The notes under the pieces are model-generated. The model ran no database searches. It was not told the origin of the DNA and saw only the letters and a list, made by a program, of their open reading frames with translations. Position numbers and translations under genes: made by a program. A DNA stretch of 7,456 nucleotides from positions 1 through 7,456 of the forward strand of contig DAHWFG010000034.1 of assembly GCA_027325115.1 (NCBI GenBank), given 5' to 3'. Positions 1-6,511 of the stretch are shown here, in pieces (positions within the stretch are counted from its first letter, which is position 1; each line of letters opens with the position of its first letter). Source of the DNA: JAKBCQ01 sp021807585. GTDB taxonomy: Bacteria > Planctomycetota > Planctomycetia > Isosphaerales > Isosphaeraceae.

Positions 1-987
1 GAGATCCCCCGAACAGATATCGAGAACGCGATACGGCAAGCCGAGCCCCTGAAAAATCGACTCCTCGAGCGACAACAACTCGAGATGAGCCGCCGCCGAA
101 CCTTCAACGGTTGTAAACGCGAACATCTCCACTTTCGTAAACTGATGCACGCGATAAAGCCCCTTGCTCGCCCTTCCCGCGGCGCCCGCCTCGGTCCGAA
201 AACAGTGCGATATACCTACATACTTAATCGGCAAGCTCGATTCGTCAAGAATCTGATCGGCGTGCATCCCGCCGAGCGTGATCTCGGCGGTGCCGATCAG
301 GCTTAAGTCCGAATTCTCGATCGAATAAATCTGCGTCTCGGGTCCGCGCGGGTTGAAACCGATCCCCTCGAGAATCGAATTCCGCGCCAGATCGGGGGTG
401 ATGATCGGCGTGAAACCCGCGCCGATCAATTGATTGATCGCGTAACGCTGGAGCGCCAAATCAAGCAAAACCGCGTCGTTCTTAAGAAAATAAAAGCCGT
501 GACCCGATACCTTCCCCCCCGCCTCGAAGTCGATTAAATCGAGCGCGGCGCCCAGCTCGACATGATCGCGCGGCTTGAAACCGAAAACACGCGGGATACC
601 CACCTTACGAAGCTCGCGATTGTTCTCCTCGGTCGAGCCGACCGGAGCTTCGGGGTGCGTCATATTGGGAATGCGAGCCAGCCGCGCACGCGCTTCAAGC
701 TCAACCCGCTTGAGCGTCTCCTCGTCGCTTTGAACCGCTTCCTTGAGCCGTTTGCCCCGCTCGACAAACTCGCTCCGCTTCGCGACGTCCTTCTCCTTCG
801 CCGTGGCTTGCGCCGTCTCGTTCTGGAGCCGACGCGTTTCCTCGACCGATTGCAACAAATCCTTCCGCTTCCGCTCAAGCTCGACGAACGCGTCGAGATC
901 GGTCAGAACGTCCGCGGGAACCCCTCGATCAAGGCAATTTCGCCGCACCTTGTCGATGTTCGCAATCACGAATTTGGCGTCGAGCAT
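1..987 (-). CDS. serS: Seryl-tRNA synthetase, N-terminal 329 residues (C-terminus beyond window)
   Basis: The enzyme charges tRNA-Ser (and tRNA-Sec where present) with serine in the cytosol through a seryl-adenylate. The reading frame is open from the ATG at 987 to base 1. Residues about 1-110 form the N-terminal arm, and about 30-108 are a charged, Lys/Glu/Arg-rich helical hairpin, the tRNA-binding coiled coil of this family. The class II core follows: a motif 1 region near 188-200 (LIGAGFTPIITPDL), the serine-binding TAE loop at 234-236, and motif 2 from 263 with CFRTEAG (Arg265, Glu267) and VHQF at 281-284. The frame ends at VLDICSGDL, so motif 3 and roughly 100 residues are missing because of the window edge, not a mutation. 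The start is supported by GGGG 7 nt upstream and a GAGG further up, both modest. No other gene in the window is functionally linked to it. Confidence 0.97.
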   Translation of the reverse strand, partial: MLDAKFVIANIDKVRRNCLDRGVPADVLTDLDAFVELERKRKDLLQSVEETRRLQNETAQATAKEKDVAKRSEFVERGKRLKEAVQSDEETLKRVELEARARLARIPNMTHPEAPVGSTEENNRELRKVGIPRVFGFKPRDHVELGAALDLIDFEAGGKVSGHGFYFLKNDAVLLDLALQRYAINQLIGAGFTPIITPDLARNSILEGIGFNPRGPETQIYSIENSDLSLIGTAEITLGGMHADQILDESSLPIKYVGISHCFRTEAGAAGRASKGLYRVHQFTKVEMFAFTTVEGSAAAHLELLSLEESIFQGLGLPYRVLDICSGDL

Positions 988-1385
988 CTCAAATCCCCGC
1001 TTTCCTCAACGCGGCCAAGCCGCGATCCCCGTTCACCCGACGCACAATTAAGCGTCATGAACTTAAAAGATGAATGAATCTAACGAATCATCAAAACCGG
1101 TCTTCACCGGCGTGTTGAATCGATCGATCCTTCGCCGCGGCTCTTCAAATCGCACGCGAGCGAGCATCTTACGACGCGAGAGCCGAAGGCTCAAACCATC
1201 TTACGCCGACGGACGAACCCTCGCCGGCGGATTCGATCACGCGGCGATGATTTACCCCCGAGAGTCGCGAGACGGTGAATTCGATCGGACCGCGGCGGCG
1301 ACTCCCTTCGTCAAAGCCCGCCGGCAGGCGTTCCCTCGGTTCGGATCCGTCGCGATCGACTCGATTCGGATCGATCCCCCTCGGA
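988..1385. other. 398-nt gap between the dipeptidase stop and serS start; no gene seen
   Basis: No frame here has convincing protein character; the open frames are rich in Arg, Ser and Pro and run on from the antisense of neighbouring genes. The serS-proximal part (about 1040-1096) is AT-richer than the rest and is the likely place for the serS promoter, but I see no clear -35/-10 pair. The distal part holds small repeats: CATCTTACG twice (1165-1173 and 1197-1205), a 5-bp GAGCC/GGCTC hairpin with a 3-nt loop (1180-1192), TTCGGATC twice (1340-1347 and 1365-1372), and a GATCGA/TCGATC inverted repeat (1354-1376) just after the dipeptidase stop. None has a run of T's after it. Confidence 0.6.
1093..1110 (-). 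terminator. Weak candidate intrinsic terminator, leftward transcription
   Basis: Read on the minus strand, CCGGT, the loop GAAG and ACCGG form a perfect 5-bp GC-rich stem with a 4-nt loop, followed directly by TTTT. The stem is short and the T run minimal. It lies nearly 300 nt past the dipeptidase stop and about 105 nt before serS, so it may end dipeptidase read-through, act in the serS leader, or be chance. Confidence 0.25.
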
Positions 1386-2753
1386 TCATTTCGCCAATTC
1401 GGCAAGCAAATGAACGTTCGCTCGTATGCCGCGATGAAAATCCGCCAGGCTGAACTTTTCGTTCGGGCCGTGAAGATTGTCGTCGTGTTGTCCCCAGCCC
1501 AACAGCAGGGTGTCGACCCCGAGCTTGGTTTTGAAGAGCCCGACGACGGGAATCGAACCCCCGTCGCGGATGAACACGGGCGGCTTGCCGAAACCCGCCT
1601 CGATCGCCCGCGACGCCGCCCGCACCCCGGGGCTATCGACCGACACCAAAACCGCGGACGCTCCCGAGTGATCGATTATTTCATAAGTCACCCCCGGCGG
1701 GCAAACTTTCTTCACATGGTTCCGAAACAGCTCGCGAATCGTGCTCGGATCTTGATCCGGTACCAGCCGAAAGCTCAGTTTCGCACCCGCTTTGCACGGC
1801 AGAACGGTCTTCGGTCCAGGCCCCTGATAACCGCCGTAAAGTCCGTTCACGTCGCATGTCGGCCGCGCCCATTTCCGCTCGATCGTCGTATACCCCGCCT
1901 CGCCGACCAGTTCGGTCACTCCCAAACTCGTACGATATTCCTCCTCGGAGAACGGCAATTGCGCGAACTGAGCCCGCTCCCAATCCGCAAGCGGAACGAC
2001 CGAGTCGTAAAAACCATCGATCGAGATCCGGCCGTCGCCCGCCTTGAGACTCGCCAGTATGACCGCGAGCGCGTTGCAAGGGTTCGCGACGGCGCCCCCG
2101 TACATCCCCGAATGAAGATCGCTCCGCGCTCCCTGAACGATCAACTCGTAATACGCCAAACCCTTCAACCCGTAGGTGATCGCGGGCGTACCGGGAGCGA
2201 ATTGACTCGTATCCGAAATCACCACATAATCACAAGCGAGTTTCTCGGAATTTTTGGAAACGAATTCGTCGAGATTCGCGCCGCCGATCTCTTCTTCTCC
2301 CTCGATCAACACCTTGACGTTGATCGGCAGCCCCCCCGTCGTCTTGAGCCACGCCTCGAGCGCCTTCAGGTGAGTGAACATTTGACCTTTGTCGTCGGTC
2401 GCTCCGCGAGCGTAAAGGTTTCCGTCGCGTTCGGTCGGCTCGAACGGCGGCGAAAGCCAAGGCTCGAGCGGTTCGGCGGGCTGAACGTCGTAATGTCCGT
2501 AAATCAGAACCGTCGGTCGCCCCGGAGAATCGAGCTTTTCACCGTAGACGATCGGATGCCGTTTGGTTTCGACGAGCTCGGCGGCGATCCCCGAGGCGCG
2601 GAGGTCGTCGCGGACGAACGACGCGGCTCGTCGCGTGTCGGCGTCGTGATCGGGCTGCGCGCTCACGCTCGGAATCCGGAGCAACTCCTTGAGCCGATTC
2701 TCGAACCCGCGCTTGTTAACGGCGAGATACGCCTCCACCCGCTCGATCGTCAT
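1386..2753 (-). CDS. M20-family metallopeptidase (dipeptidase, CNDP-like)
   Basis: A probable cytosolic di-zinc (or manganese) exopeptidase of the M20 family (ArgE/DapE/CPG2/carnosinase relatives) that cleaves short peptides; the exact substrate cannot be read from sequence. All expected metal and catalytic residues are present, numbering from the chosen start: His87 and Asp89 in GHYDVQP, Asp120 in GATDDKG, general base Glu154 and metal ligand Glu155 in EGEEEIGG, Asp181 in ISDTSQ, and His428 in LHGPNE. LHSGMYGG (His214) opens the lid/dimerisation domain, about 200-320. The 455-residue length is normal for the dipeptidase branch. I chose the ATG at 2753 because AAGGA sits 9 nt upstream. A TTG at 2786 would add 11 residues, lacks comparable support and lies in an inverted-repeat region. 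There is no signal peptide. The gene is downstream of the DUF1552 gene on the same strand but 176 nt away across several hairpins, so it is probably transcribed separately. Confidence 0.93.
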   Translation of the reverse strand: MTIERVEAYLAVNKRGFENRLKELLRIPSVSAQPDHDADTRRAASFVRDDLRASGIAAELVETKRHPIVYGEKLDSPGRPTVLIYGHYDVQPAEPLEPWLSPPFEPTERDGNLYARGATDDKGQMFTHLKALEAWLKTTGGLPINVKVLIEGEEEIGGANLDEFVSKNSEKLACDYVVISDTSQFAPGTPAITYGLKGLAYYELIVQGARSDLHSGMYGGAVANPCNALAVILASLKAGDGRISIDGFYDSVVPLADWERAQFAQLPFSEEEYRTSLGVTELVGEAGYTTIERKWARPTCDVNGLYGGYQGPGPKTVLPCKAGAKLSFRLVPDQDPSTIRELFRNHVKKVCPPGVTYEIIDHSGASAVLVSVDSPGVRAASRAIEAGFGKPPVFIRDGGSIPVVGLFKTKLGVDTLLLGWGQHDDNLHGPNEKFSLADFHRGIRANVHLLAELAK

Positions 2754-2762
2754 AACTATCAA

Positions 2763-2767
2763 TCCTT
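2763..2767 (-). promoter_or_regulatory. Shine-Dalgarno site deciding the dipeptidase start
   Basis: AAGGA on the minus strand, 9 nt before the ATG at 2753. It favours this start over the upstream TTG at 2786, which has no such site at a normal distance. Confidence 0.7.
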
Positions 2768-2768
2768 T

Positions 2769-2808
2769 ATGTTTACGAACATGCAATCACTCGTTTAATG
2801 ACGAGTGA
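2769..2808. promoter_or_regulatory. Two adjacent inverted repeats in the dipeptidase leader/promoter
   Basis: Two perfect inverted repeats lie 4 nt apart directly upstream of the dipeptidase Shine-Dalgarno site. The first is ATGTT-TACG-AACAT (2769-2782, 5-bp arms, 4-nt spacer). The second is TCACTCGT-TTAATG-ACGAGTGA (2787-2808, 8-bp arms, 6-nt spacer). The stretch is AT-richer than its surroundings, as expected of a promoter, but no good -10/-35 pair stands out. The repeats could be an operator, 5'-leader hairpins, or the end of the upstream transcript; neither arm is followed by a proper T run, so a terminator is the least likely. Confidence 0.4.
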
Positions 2809-2836
2809 ATTTCCTTATGCGAATCCGCGTCCCCGG

Positions 2837-2869
2837 GGCCGCGCTCAACCGATTGATCAAGGCGCGGCC
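2837..2869. repeat. GC-only inverted repeat between DUF1552 and dipeptidase genes
   Basis: GGCCGCGC (2837-2844) and GCGCGGCC (2862-2869) form a perfect 8-bp GC-only stem around a 17-nt loop. It has no T run on either side. A stable hairpin here could slow RNA polymerase or protect the 3' end of the upstream operon transcript; this is inference. Confidence 0.4.
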
Positions 2870-2900
2870 GCGGTCGATCCGCTCGATCAAGCCGCGGTCG
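2855..2900. repeat. Imperfect direct repeat, two copies
   Basis: GATCAAG followed by GCCGCGGTCG occurs twice: at 2855-2876, with 5 extra bases between the two blocks, and at 2885-2900, where the blocks are fused sharing one G. The first copy overlaps the right arm of the GC-only inverted repeat. The origin is probably local slippage or duplication; no function is evident. Confidence 0.45.
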
Positions 2901-2913
2901 CCGCACGATAGGG

Positions 2914-2931
2914 GAATCGGAGCGCCGATTC
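2914..2931 (-). terminator. Hairpin at the DUF1552 stop codon, without a T run
   Basis: GAATCGG-AGCG-CCGATTC gives a perfect 7-bp stem with a 4-nt loop, and its right arm overlaps the DUF1552 stop codon (2930-2932). On the minus strand the stem is followed by CCCTATCG, so it is not a classical intrinsic terminator. A role in ending or stabilising the operon transcript is plausible only by position. Confidence 0.3.
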
Positions 2932-4366
2932 AAGCCGATTCGGCGTGATCGACGGGGGGATAATCGAGGTTGTCGACCCCTTCGAGCGGACCGTCGGCGT
3001 CGGCGAAACGATCGATCGCAACTCCCGCTCCCCGCGCCAACGAAACATAAAGCCCGCACAACGGCGTGTCTTTGGGATAACTGAGATGACGCCCCGTCGC
3101 GATCGCTCCTCCCCCACGTCCCGCGACGACGATCGGCAAATCGTGCGGACTGTGCGCATTGCCGTCGCTCAAACCCGATCCCATCAACACCATCGAACGA
3201 TCGAGCAACGTCCCGTTCCCCTCCTTGATCGCCCGCATCTTGCCAAGCATATAAGCATATTGCTCAAAAAACCAAGTACCGATGCGTTGATATTGTTCGA
3301 GTTTGCTCTTCTCGCGTTGGTGGTGCGACATCTCGTGATTCCCCCCCTTCACACCCTTGAGGAACGAGAAGTTTTTGTTGCTGACCGAGTTGCCGAACAT
3401 GAAGCTGGCGACGCGGGTCGAATCGGTCTGGAACGCGAGAACGATCAGATCGAGCATCAGCCGAACGCTCTCGGTGTGATCGAGCGCTCGTTCGTGAAGC
3501 CTGCCGGGGTCGTGGTTGTAAACGTCGACGCGACCTCCAAGAGCCTCGACGTCTTTCCGCGCCTGGGGATCGTCGCGGTATTGAGCACGACGGCCGCTCG
3601 CCTCGAACGCGATCCGTTTCTCGACGGCGCGCACCGAATCGAGATATTCGTCAATCTTACGTCGATCATCGATTCCGATTTGATTCTTAAGCGCGCCGGC
3701 GTCGTCGAGAACGAGGTCGAGGACGCTGCGGTCGTCGTCGATTCTCCCTTTGCGGTCGCCCGCGCTCGATCGAAACAGCCGGTCGAACGCGAGCTTGGGA
3801 TTGAGCTCGCGCGCCAGAGGAGTCGTCGGGCTCGACCATGATATATGAGCGCCATAAATGCGCGTGTATCCGACAGCGACGTCGACCCCCGTCGACACCG
3901 GCTCGACGCTCAATTCGAGCGACGGCAGCGGAGTGAGGTGACCGAACTTACGCGCCACGAGTTGATCGAGCGAGATCCCTCCTGAATTGAGATCGGCGCC
4001 CGTCGTCCTGTGGATCGTCGTCCCCGTGAGGAACGCCGCGTCCTTCACGTAATGACCGTCGCCGGTATCGGTCGCCTTGTTCGTCAGGTTCGTCAGAACG
4101 AGGATCTCGTCTTTCAGGTCGGCAAGCGGCGACAGCGTGGGCGAAAGCTCAAAATTCACCCCGACGCCTGTCGGATGAAAAGTCTTGGGGGCGACTCCGT
4201 TGGGGAAGAACAGGCACGCCAGCCGAATCGGCGACGCCGTCGCGTCGACAGCCGCGGGCGAGGCCGCGACGATCGTTTTCATCGCGTCCAAAAGCGGCAA
4301 CCCCAGCGCCACGCCGAGGCCCCGTAAAACCGTTCGCCGCGTGATCGGATTGTTCTTCCGGCTCAT
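2930..4366 (-). CDS. DUF1552 (HXXSHH-motif) family protein with twin-arginine signal
   Basis: A planctomycete-type protein of unknown biochemical function, 478 residues, full length for the family. The N-terminus carries a twin-arginine export signal, TRRTVLRGLG (Arg10-Arg11), followed by a short hydrophobic stretch to about residue 27, so it is probably folded before export. The early motif LACLFFPNGVAPKTFHP (49-65) and the signature HEMSHH (His344, Ser347, His348, His349) mark the DUF1552/PF07586 family; the His cluster could bind metal, but that is inference. Near 395-410, GSGLSDGNAHSPHDLP resembles the C-terminal sulfatase-like pattern of related DUF1501 proteins. The ATG overlaps the TGA of the upstream cytochrome gene in an ATGA junction, with GAGGT about 6 nt upstream, so the two are translationally coupled and presumably act together. 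It is the last gene of that operon. Family assignment is firm; function is unknown. Confidence 0.93.
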   Translation of the reverse strand: MSRKNNPITRRTVLRGLGVALGLPLLDAMKTIVAASPAAVDATASPIRLACLFFPNGVAPKTFHPTGVGVNFELSPTLSPLADLKDEILVLTNLTNKATDTGDGHYVKDAAFLTGTTIHRTTGADLNSGGISLDQLVARKFGHLTPLPSLELSVEPVSTGVDVAVGYTRIYGAHISWSSPTTPLARELNPKLAFDRLFRSSAGDRKGRIDDDRSVLDLVLDDAGALKNQIGIDDRRKIDEYLDSVRAVEKRIAFEASGRRAQYRDDPQARKDVEALGGRVDVYNHDPGRLHERALDHTESVRLMLDLIVLAFQTDSTRVASFMFGNSVSNKNFSFLKGVKGGNHEMSHHQREKSKLEQYQRIGTWFFEQYAYMLGKMRAIKEGNGTLLDRSMVLMGSGLSDGNAHSPHDLPIVVAGRGGGAIATGRHLSYPKDTPLCGLYVSLARGAGVAIDRFADADGPLEGVDNLDYPPVDHAESA

Positions 4367-6264
4367 CGTTTACCTCGATTCCCGTTCGGAGACGCGTCGC
4401 TTCGATACCGAAATGGATAACTCTTAACAATCTCGGCCACAAGCGTGCGACCGCCGTAGCCGTTTTCCTTGAGCTTCGCCGTTATCGATTTAATCGTCCG
4501 CATATCATAATATTCGACGCCGCGGCGAATCGCGTACGAAAGCAACCTTCGCGTTACGTTCTGAAGGAACAGGTCGGTCCGTTTTTCATCAAGCAAGATT
4601 TTTTTCAGCTCGCCCGGCCCCTTGAATTTGAGCCCTCCGGGAAGCTCTCCCGCGTCGTCGATCGGTTGATCGGCGATTTTCGACCGCTTCCGCCCGATCG
4701 GATCGAACGATTCAAGCCCGAAACCGATCGGATCCATCTTCGCGTGGCACGACGCACAATTCTCGTCTTTCCGATGTTCCTCAAGGCTTTGACGAAACGT
4801 GCGCCCTTTCCGCGGACGATCGTCCTCGGGAAGCGTTTTCACCATCGGCGGCGGGGGAGGGGGGGGAGTACCCAGCAGCTCCTCAAGCACCCATTTGCCA
4901 CGCAAAACCGGGCTCGTTCGCCTCGGATACGATGTGAACGCCAAAACCGACGCCATCCCCAATACCCCGCCCCGATCGGCGTCGGTCAATTTCACCCGGC
5001 GAAACGCGGGACCCGATACCCCGTCGATTCCATAATGCTTCGCCAATTTCTCATTCACATACGTGTAATCCGAATCGAGCATCTGAATCAACGAATGATT
5101 TTCACGTAAAAGCTCGTGAAAGAACACGATCGGCTCCTCGATCATGGCGTCGCGCAGCTCGGCGGAATAGCCGGGAAAAAGGCCTCGATCGGGCTCGACC
5201 GCGTTCGCCAACCCCGCGACACGGAGCCACTGGCCGACGAAATTCTTGGAGAGCGCCTTCGATCGGGAGTCGGCGAGCATCCGCTCGACCTGCTTCTCAA
5301 GCGTCGAATCATCGTTGAGCCGGCCCGCCGAGGCGAGATCGAACAGCTCCTGATCGGGCATGCTCGACCATAAAAAGTAAGAAAGCCGGCACGCGAGTTC
5401 GTAATCGGAAACGGGATAAGGCTCGGAACTTTCGCGCCTCCGCTCAACCAGATAAACGAAATGCGGCGAAACAAGCACGCCGCGGAGCGTCTTCTTCACC
5501 GCCTCGTCGTACTTCGATCCCGCCGTCGTAAATTTCTCATACAATTTGATATATCGATCGATTTCGGAGTCGGCGACGGGGCGGCGAAACGCCTTGAAGG
5601 CGAACGCCGACACGCACATGCGCGCCGCGGCTTGTCGTTCGGCTTCGGTTGCGGTTTCACCGGGTCGAGCGATCAAATAGCGACCCGGTTCGGCTTTGTC
5701 GAGAATATCGACCGCTGCGTCGAGGTATTTTTCGAGGAGGATCGGCGGCAAAAAAAGGGTCGAAGCGTTGTTGTCAAATCCCTCCCCGCCTCCGCCGTCG
5801 GGAGGAAAACGATCCGCGGGACGGTCGTCGACTCCGAGCAGATCGCGGATCGTGTTATTATATTGCTCGCGTGTAAGCCTTTGAATCAAGGAAGGACCGG
5901 GATCGTTCACGTGCTCGATCGCGTCGAGGATCGCTTGAACGTCGGAGCATGCCGCCTGACGTTCGTCCTCGGTCGGCTCGGGTTTCCCCTCGGGGGGCAT
6001 CGTCCGTTCGGAAAGCGCGTCGACGACCTGAAGCCATGTTTCAGGGTCGCTTTCAATCGACTTTTGATCGCGAAATTTGGCGAGGTTGATCCCCCCCTTG
6101 GGCTTCTTTTCGCCGTGACAATCAACACAGTATTTCGCGACGACGGGACGGACGCGGCGGTCGAAATCGTGACCCGGGGAACCGGCGGCGCATACGCGAT
6201 TCGGCGTCAACGCGAGTGTCGCAACAACGAATGCCAAGCCGATGATCCAAACGTTTCGTCGCAT
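4363..6264 (-). CDS. Exported c-type cytochrome of DUF1587/1595/1592/1588/1585 architecture
   Basis: A 633-residue exported multidomain protein, first gene of the two-gene operon with DUF1552. Residues 1-27 are a Sec signal peptide (hydrophobic 5-20, likely cleavage near CAA-G; NRVC does not fit a lipobox). A planctomycete cytochrome c domain follows, with haem site CVDCH (Cys46, Cys49, His50) and probable axial Met89 in TMPPEG. Then come DUF1587 (about 125-190, LTREQYNNTIRDLLG), DUF1595 (about 205-268, FAFKAFRRPV), DUF1592 (about 283-410, YELACRLSYFLWSSMPD), DUF1588 (about 427-527, including seven prolines at 467-473 and a second CxxCH, CASCH at 503-507), and DUF1585 (about 548-620). It can therefore bind two haems. 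Function is uncharacterised; electron transfer in the periplasm is the natural guess. Longer relatives have extra sequence between DUF1587 and DUF1595 that this one lacks. The ATG at 6264 gives a clean signal peptide, although CCCCCCCG, not a Shine-Dalgarno site, precedes it. Confidence 0.94.
   Translation of the reverse strand: MRRNVWIIGLAFVVATLALTPNRVCAAGSPGHDFDRRVRPVVAKYCVDCHGEKKPKGGINLAKFRDQKSIESDPETWLQVVDALSERTMPPEGKPEPTEDERQAACSDVQAILDAIEHVNDPGPSLIQRLTREQYNNTIRDLLGVDDRPADRFPPDGGGGEGFDNNASTLFLPPILLEKYLDAAVDILDKAEPGRYLIARPGETATEAERQAAARMCVSAFAFKAFRRPVADSEIDRYIKLYEKFTTAGSKYDEAVKKTLRGVLVSPHFVYLVERRRESSEPYPVSDYELACRLSYFLWSSMPDQELFDLASAGRLNDDSTLEKQVERMLADSRSKALSKNFVGQWLRVAGLANAVEPDRGLFPGYSAELRDAMIEEPIVFFHELLRENHSLIQMLDSDYTYVNEKLAKHYGIDGVSGPAFRRVKLTDADRGGVLGMASVLAFTSYPRRTSPVLRGKWVLEELLGTPPPPPPPMVKTLPEDDRPRKGRTFRQSLEEHRKDENCASCHAKMDPIGFGLESFDPIGRKRSKIADQPIDDAGELPGGLKFKGPGELKKILLDEKRTDLFLQNVTRRLLSYAIRRGVEYYDMRTIKSITAKLKENGYGGRTLVAEIVKSYPFRYRSDASPNGNRGKR
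4846..4868. repeat. G/C homopolymer tract encoding seven prolines
   Basis: On the plus strand, a G5 run, an A and a G8 run (4853-4866) sit next to GGCGGCG. Read on the minus strand these are seven Pro codons (CCC CCC CCT CCC CCG CCG CCG), residues 467-473 of the cytochrome. Such a run usually needs EF-P for efficient translation. The G-rich strand is the template strand of the gene. A Pro-rich LGTPPPPPP segment is common in this family, so the peptide is probably selected. Confidence 0.75.
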
Positions 6265-6284
6265 CGGGGGGGACGTTCCATTAA

Positions 6285-6307
6285 GGTTCTCGGGGAAGCG
6301 AGAAACC
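6285..6307 (-). promoter_or_regulatory. Leader hairpin 20 nt upstream of the cytochrome operon
   Basis: GGTTCTCG (6285-6292) and CGAGAAACC (6299-6307) pair in an 8-bp stem with one bulged A and a 6-nt loop. It lies 20 nt before the ATG at 6264, in the presumed 5' leader, where a Shine-Dalgarno site is lacking. The remaining divergent region (6308-6480) shows no convincing promoter pair on either strand. Confidence 0.35.
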
Positions 6308-6482
6308 CGGCGGGCGAGGAATCTTCAAGCATTCGATCGCGAGAAAACAAGCGTTGAACGTCAGGCTTCTCGACGACGTTTTTCATTGTATCGGCGCCGA
6401 AAGCGCGCGACAATCCATTTCTCAGAGCGATACCGGGTCCGTTGAGAATGTGCCGCCGGCCGCGCGGAAATCTCCGGCTCAA

Positions 6483-6508
6483 AACCCGGTTCATCAGGAG
6501 ATCGGGTT
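6483..6508 (+). promoter_or_regulatory. Ribosome binding site within a small hairpin, upstream of the membrane protein
   Basis: AGGAG at 6496-6500 lies 11 nt before the ATG at 6512 and supports that start. It is in the loop between the inverted repeat arms AACCCG (6483-6488) and CGGGTT (6503-6508), a 6-bp stem with a 14-nt loop ending 3 nt before the start codon. The hairpin would expose the site while possibly obstructing initiation; whether it matters is unknown. Confidence 0.45.
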
Positions 6509-6511
6509 CAA

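Noticed and set aside
562..1077. 171-codon plus-strand frame over the start of serS
   Set aside because: It is opposite the SerS coiled coil, and the Leu/Arg-rich product reflects the complement of Glu/Lys/Arg codons.
1169..1405. 78-codon minus-strand frame in the gap upstream of serS
   Set aside because: It starts inside the end of the dipeptidase gene in another frame, lacks a supported ribosome binding site, and its product has no sensible composition.
1275..2798. 507-codon open frame on the plus strand opposite the dipeptidase
   Set aside because: It lies antisense to a gene with all M20 catalytic motifs. Its product is rich in Arg and Pro with no domain pattern, and long antisense frames are expected in GC-rich genes with biased codon use.
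2945..3841. 298-codon plus-strand frame opposite the DUF1552 gene
   Set aside because: Antisense shadow; the minus strand carries the HXXSHH signature and the coupled start.
5461..6357. 298-codon plus-strand frame opposite the cytochrome and its leader
   Set aside because: Antisense shadow of the DUF1587/DUF1595 region; no recognisable motif and no ribosome binding site worth noting.
6207..6494. 95-codon minus-strand frame across the divergent region
   Set aside because: It overlaps the cytochrome signal peptide in another frame and would bury the promoter region; no supporting signal.
6485..6507. Direct repeat of a GGTTCA-like block before the membrane protein
   Set aside because: The similarity is better explained as the two arms of the inverted repeat around AGGAG.
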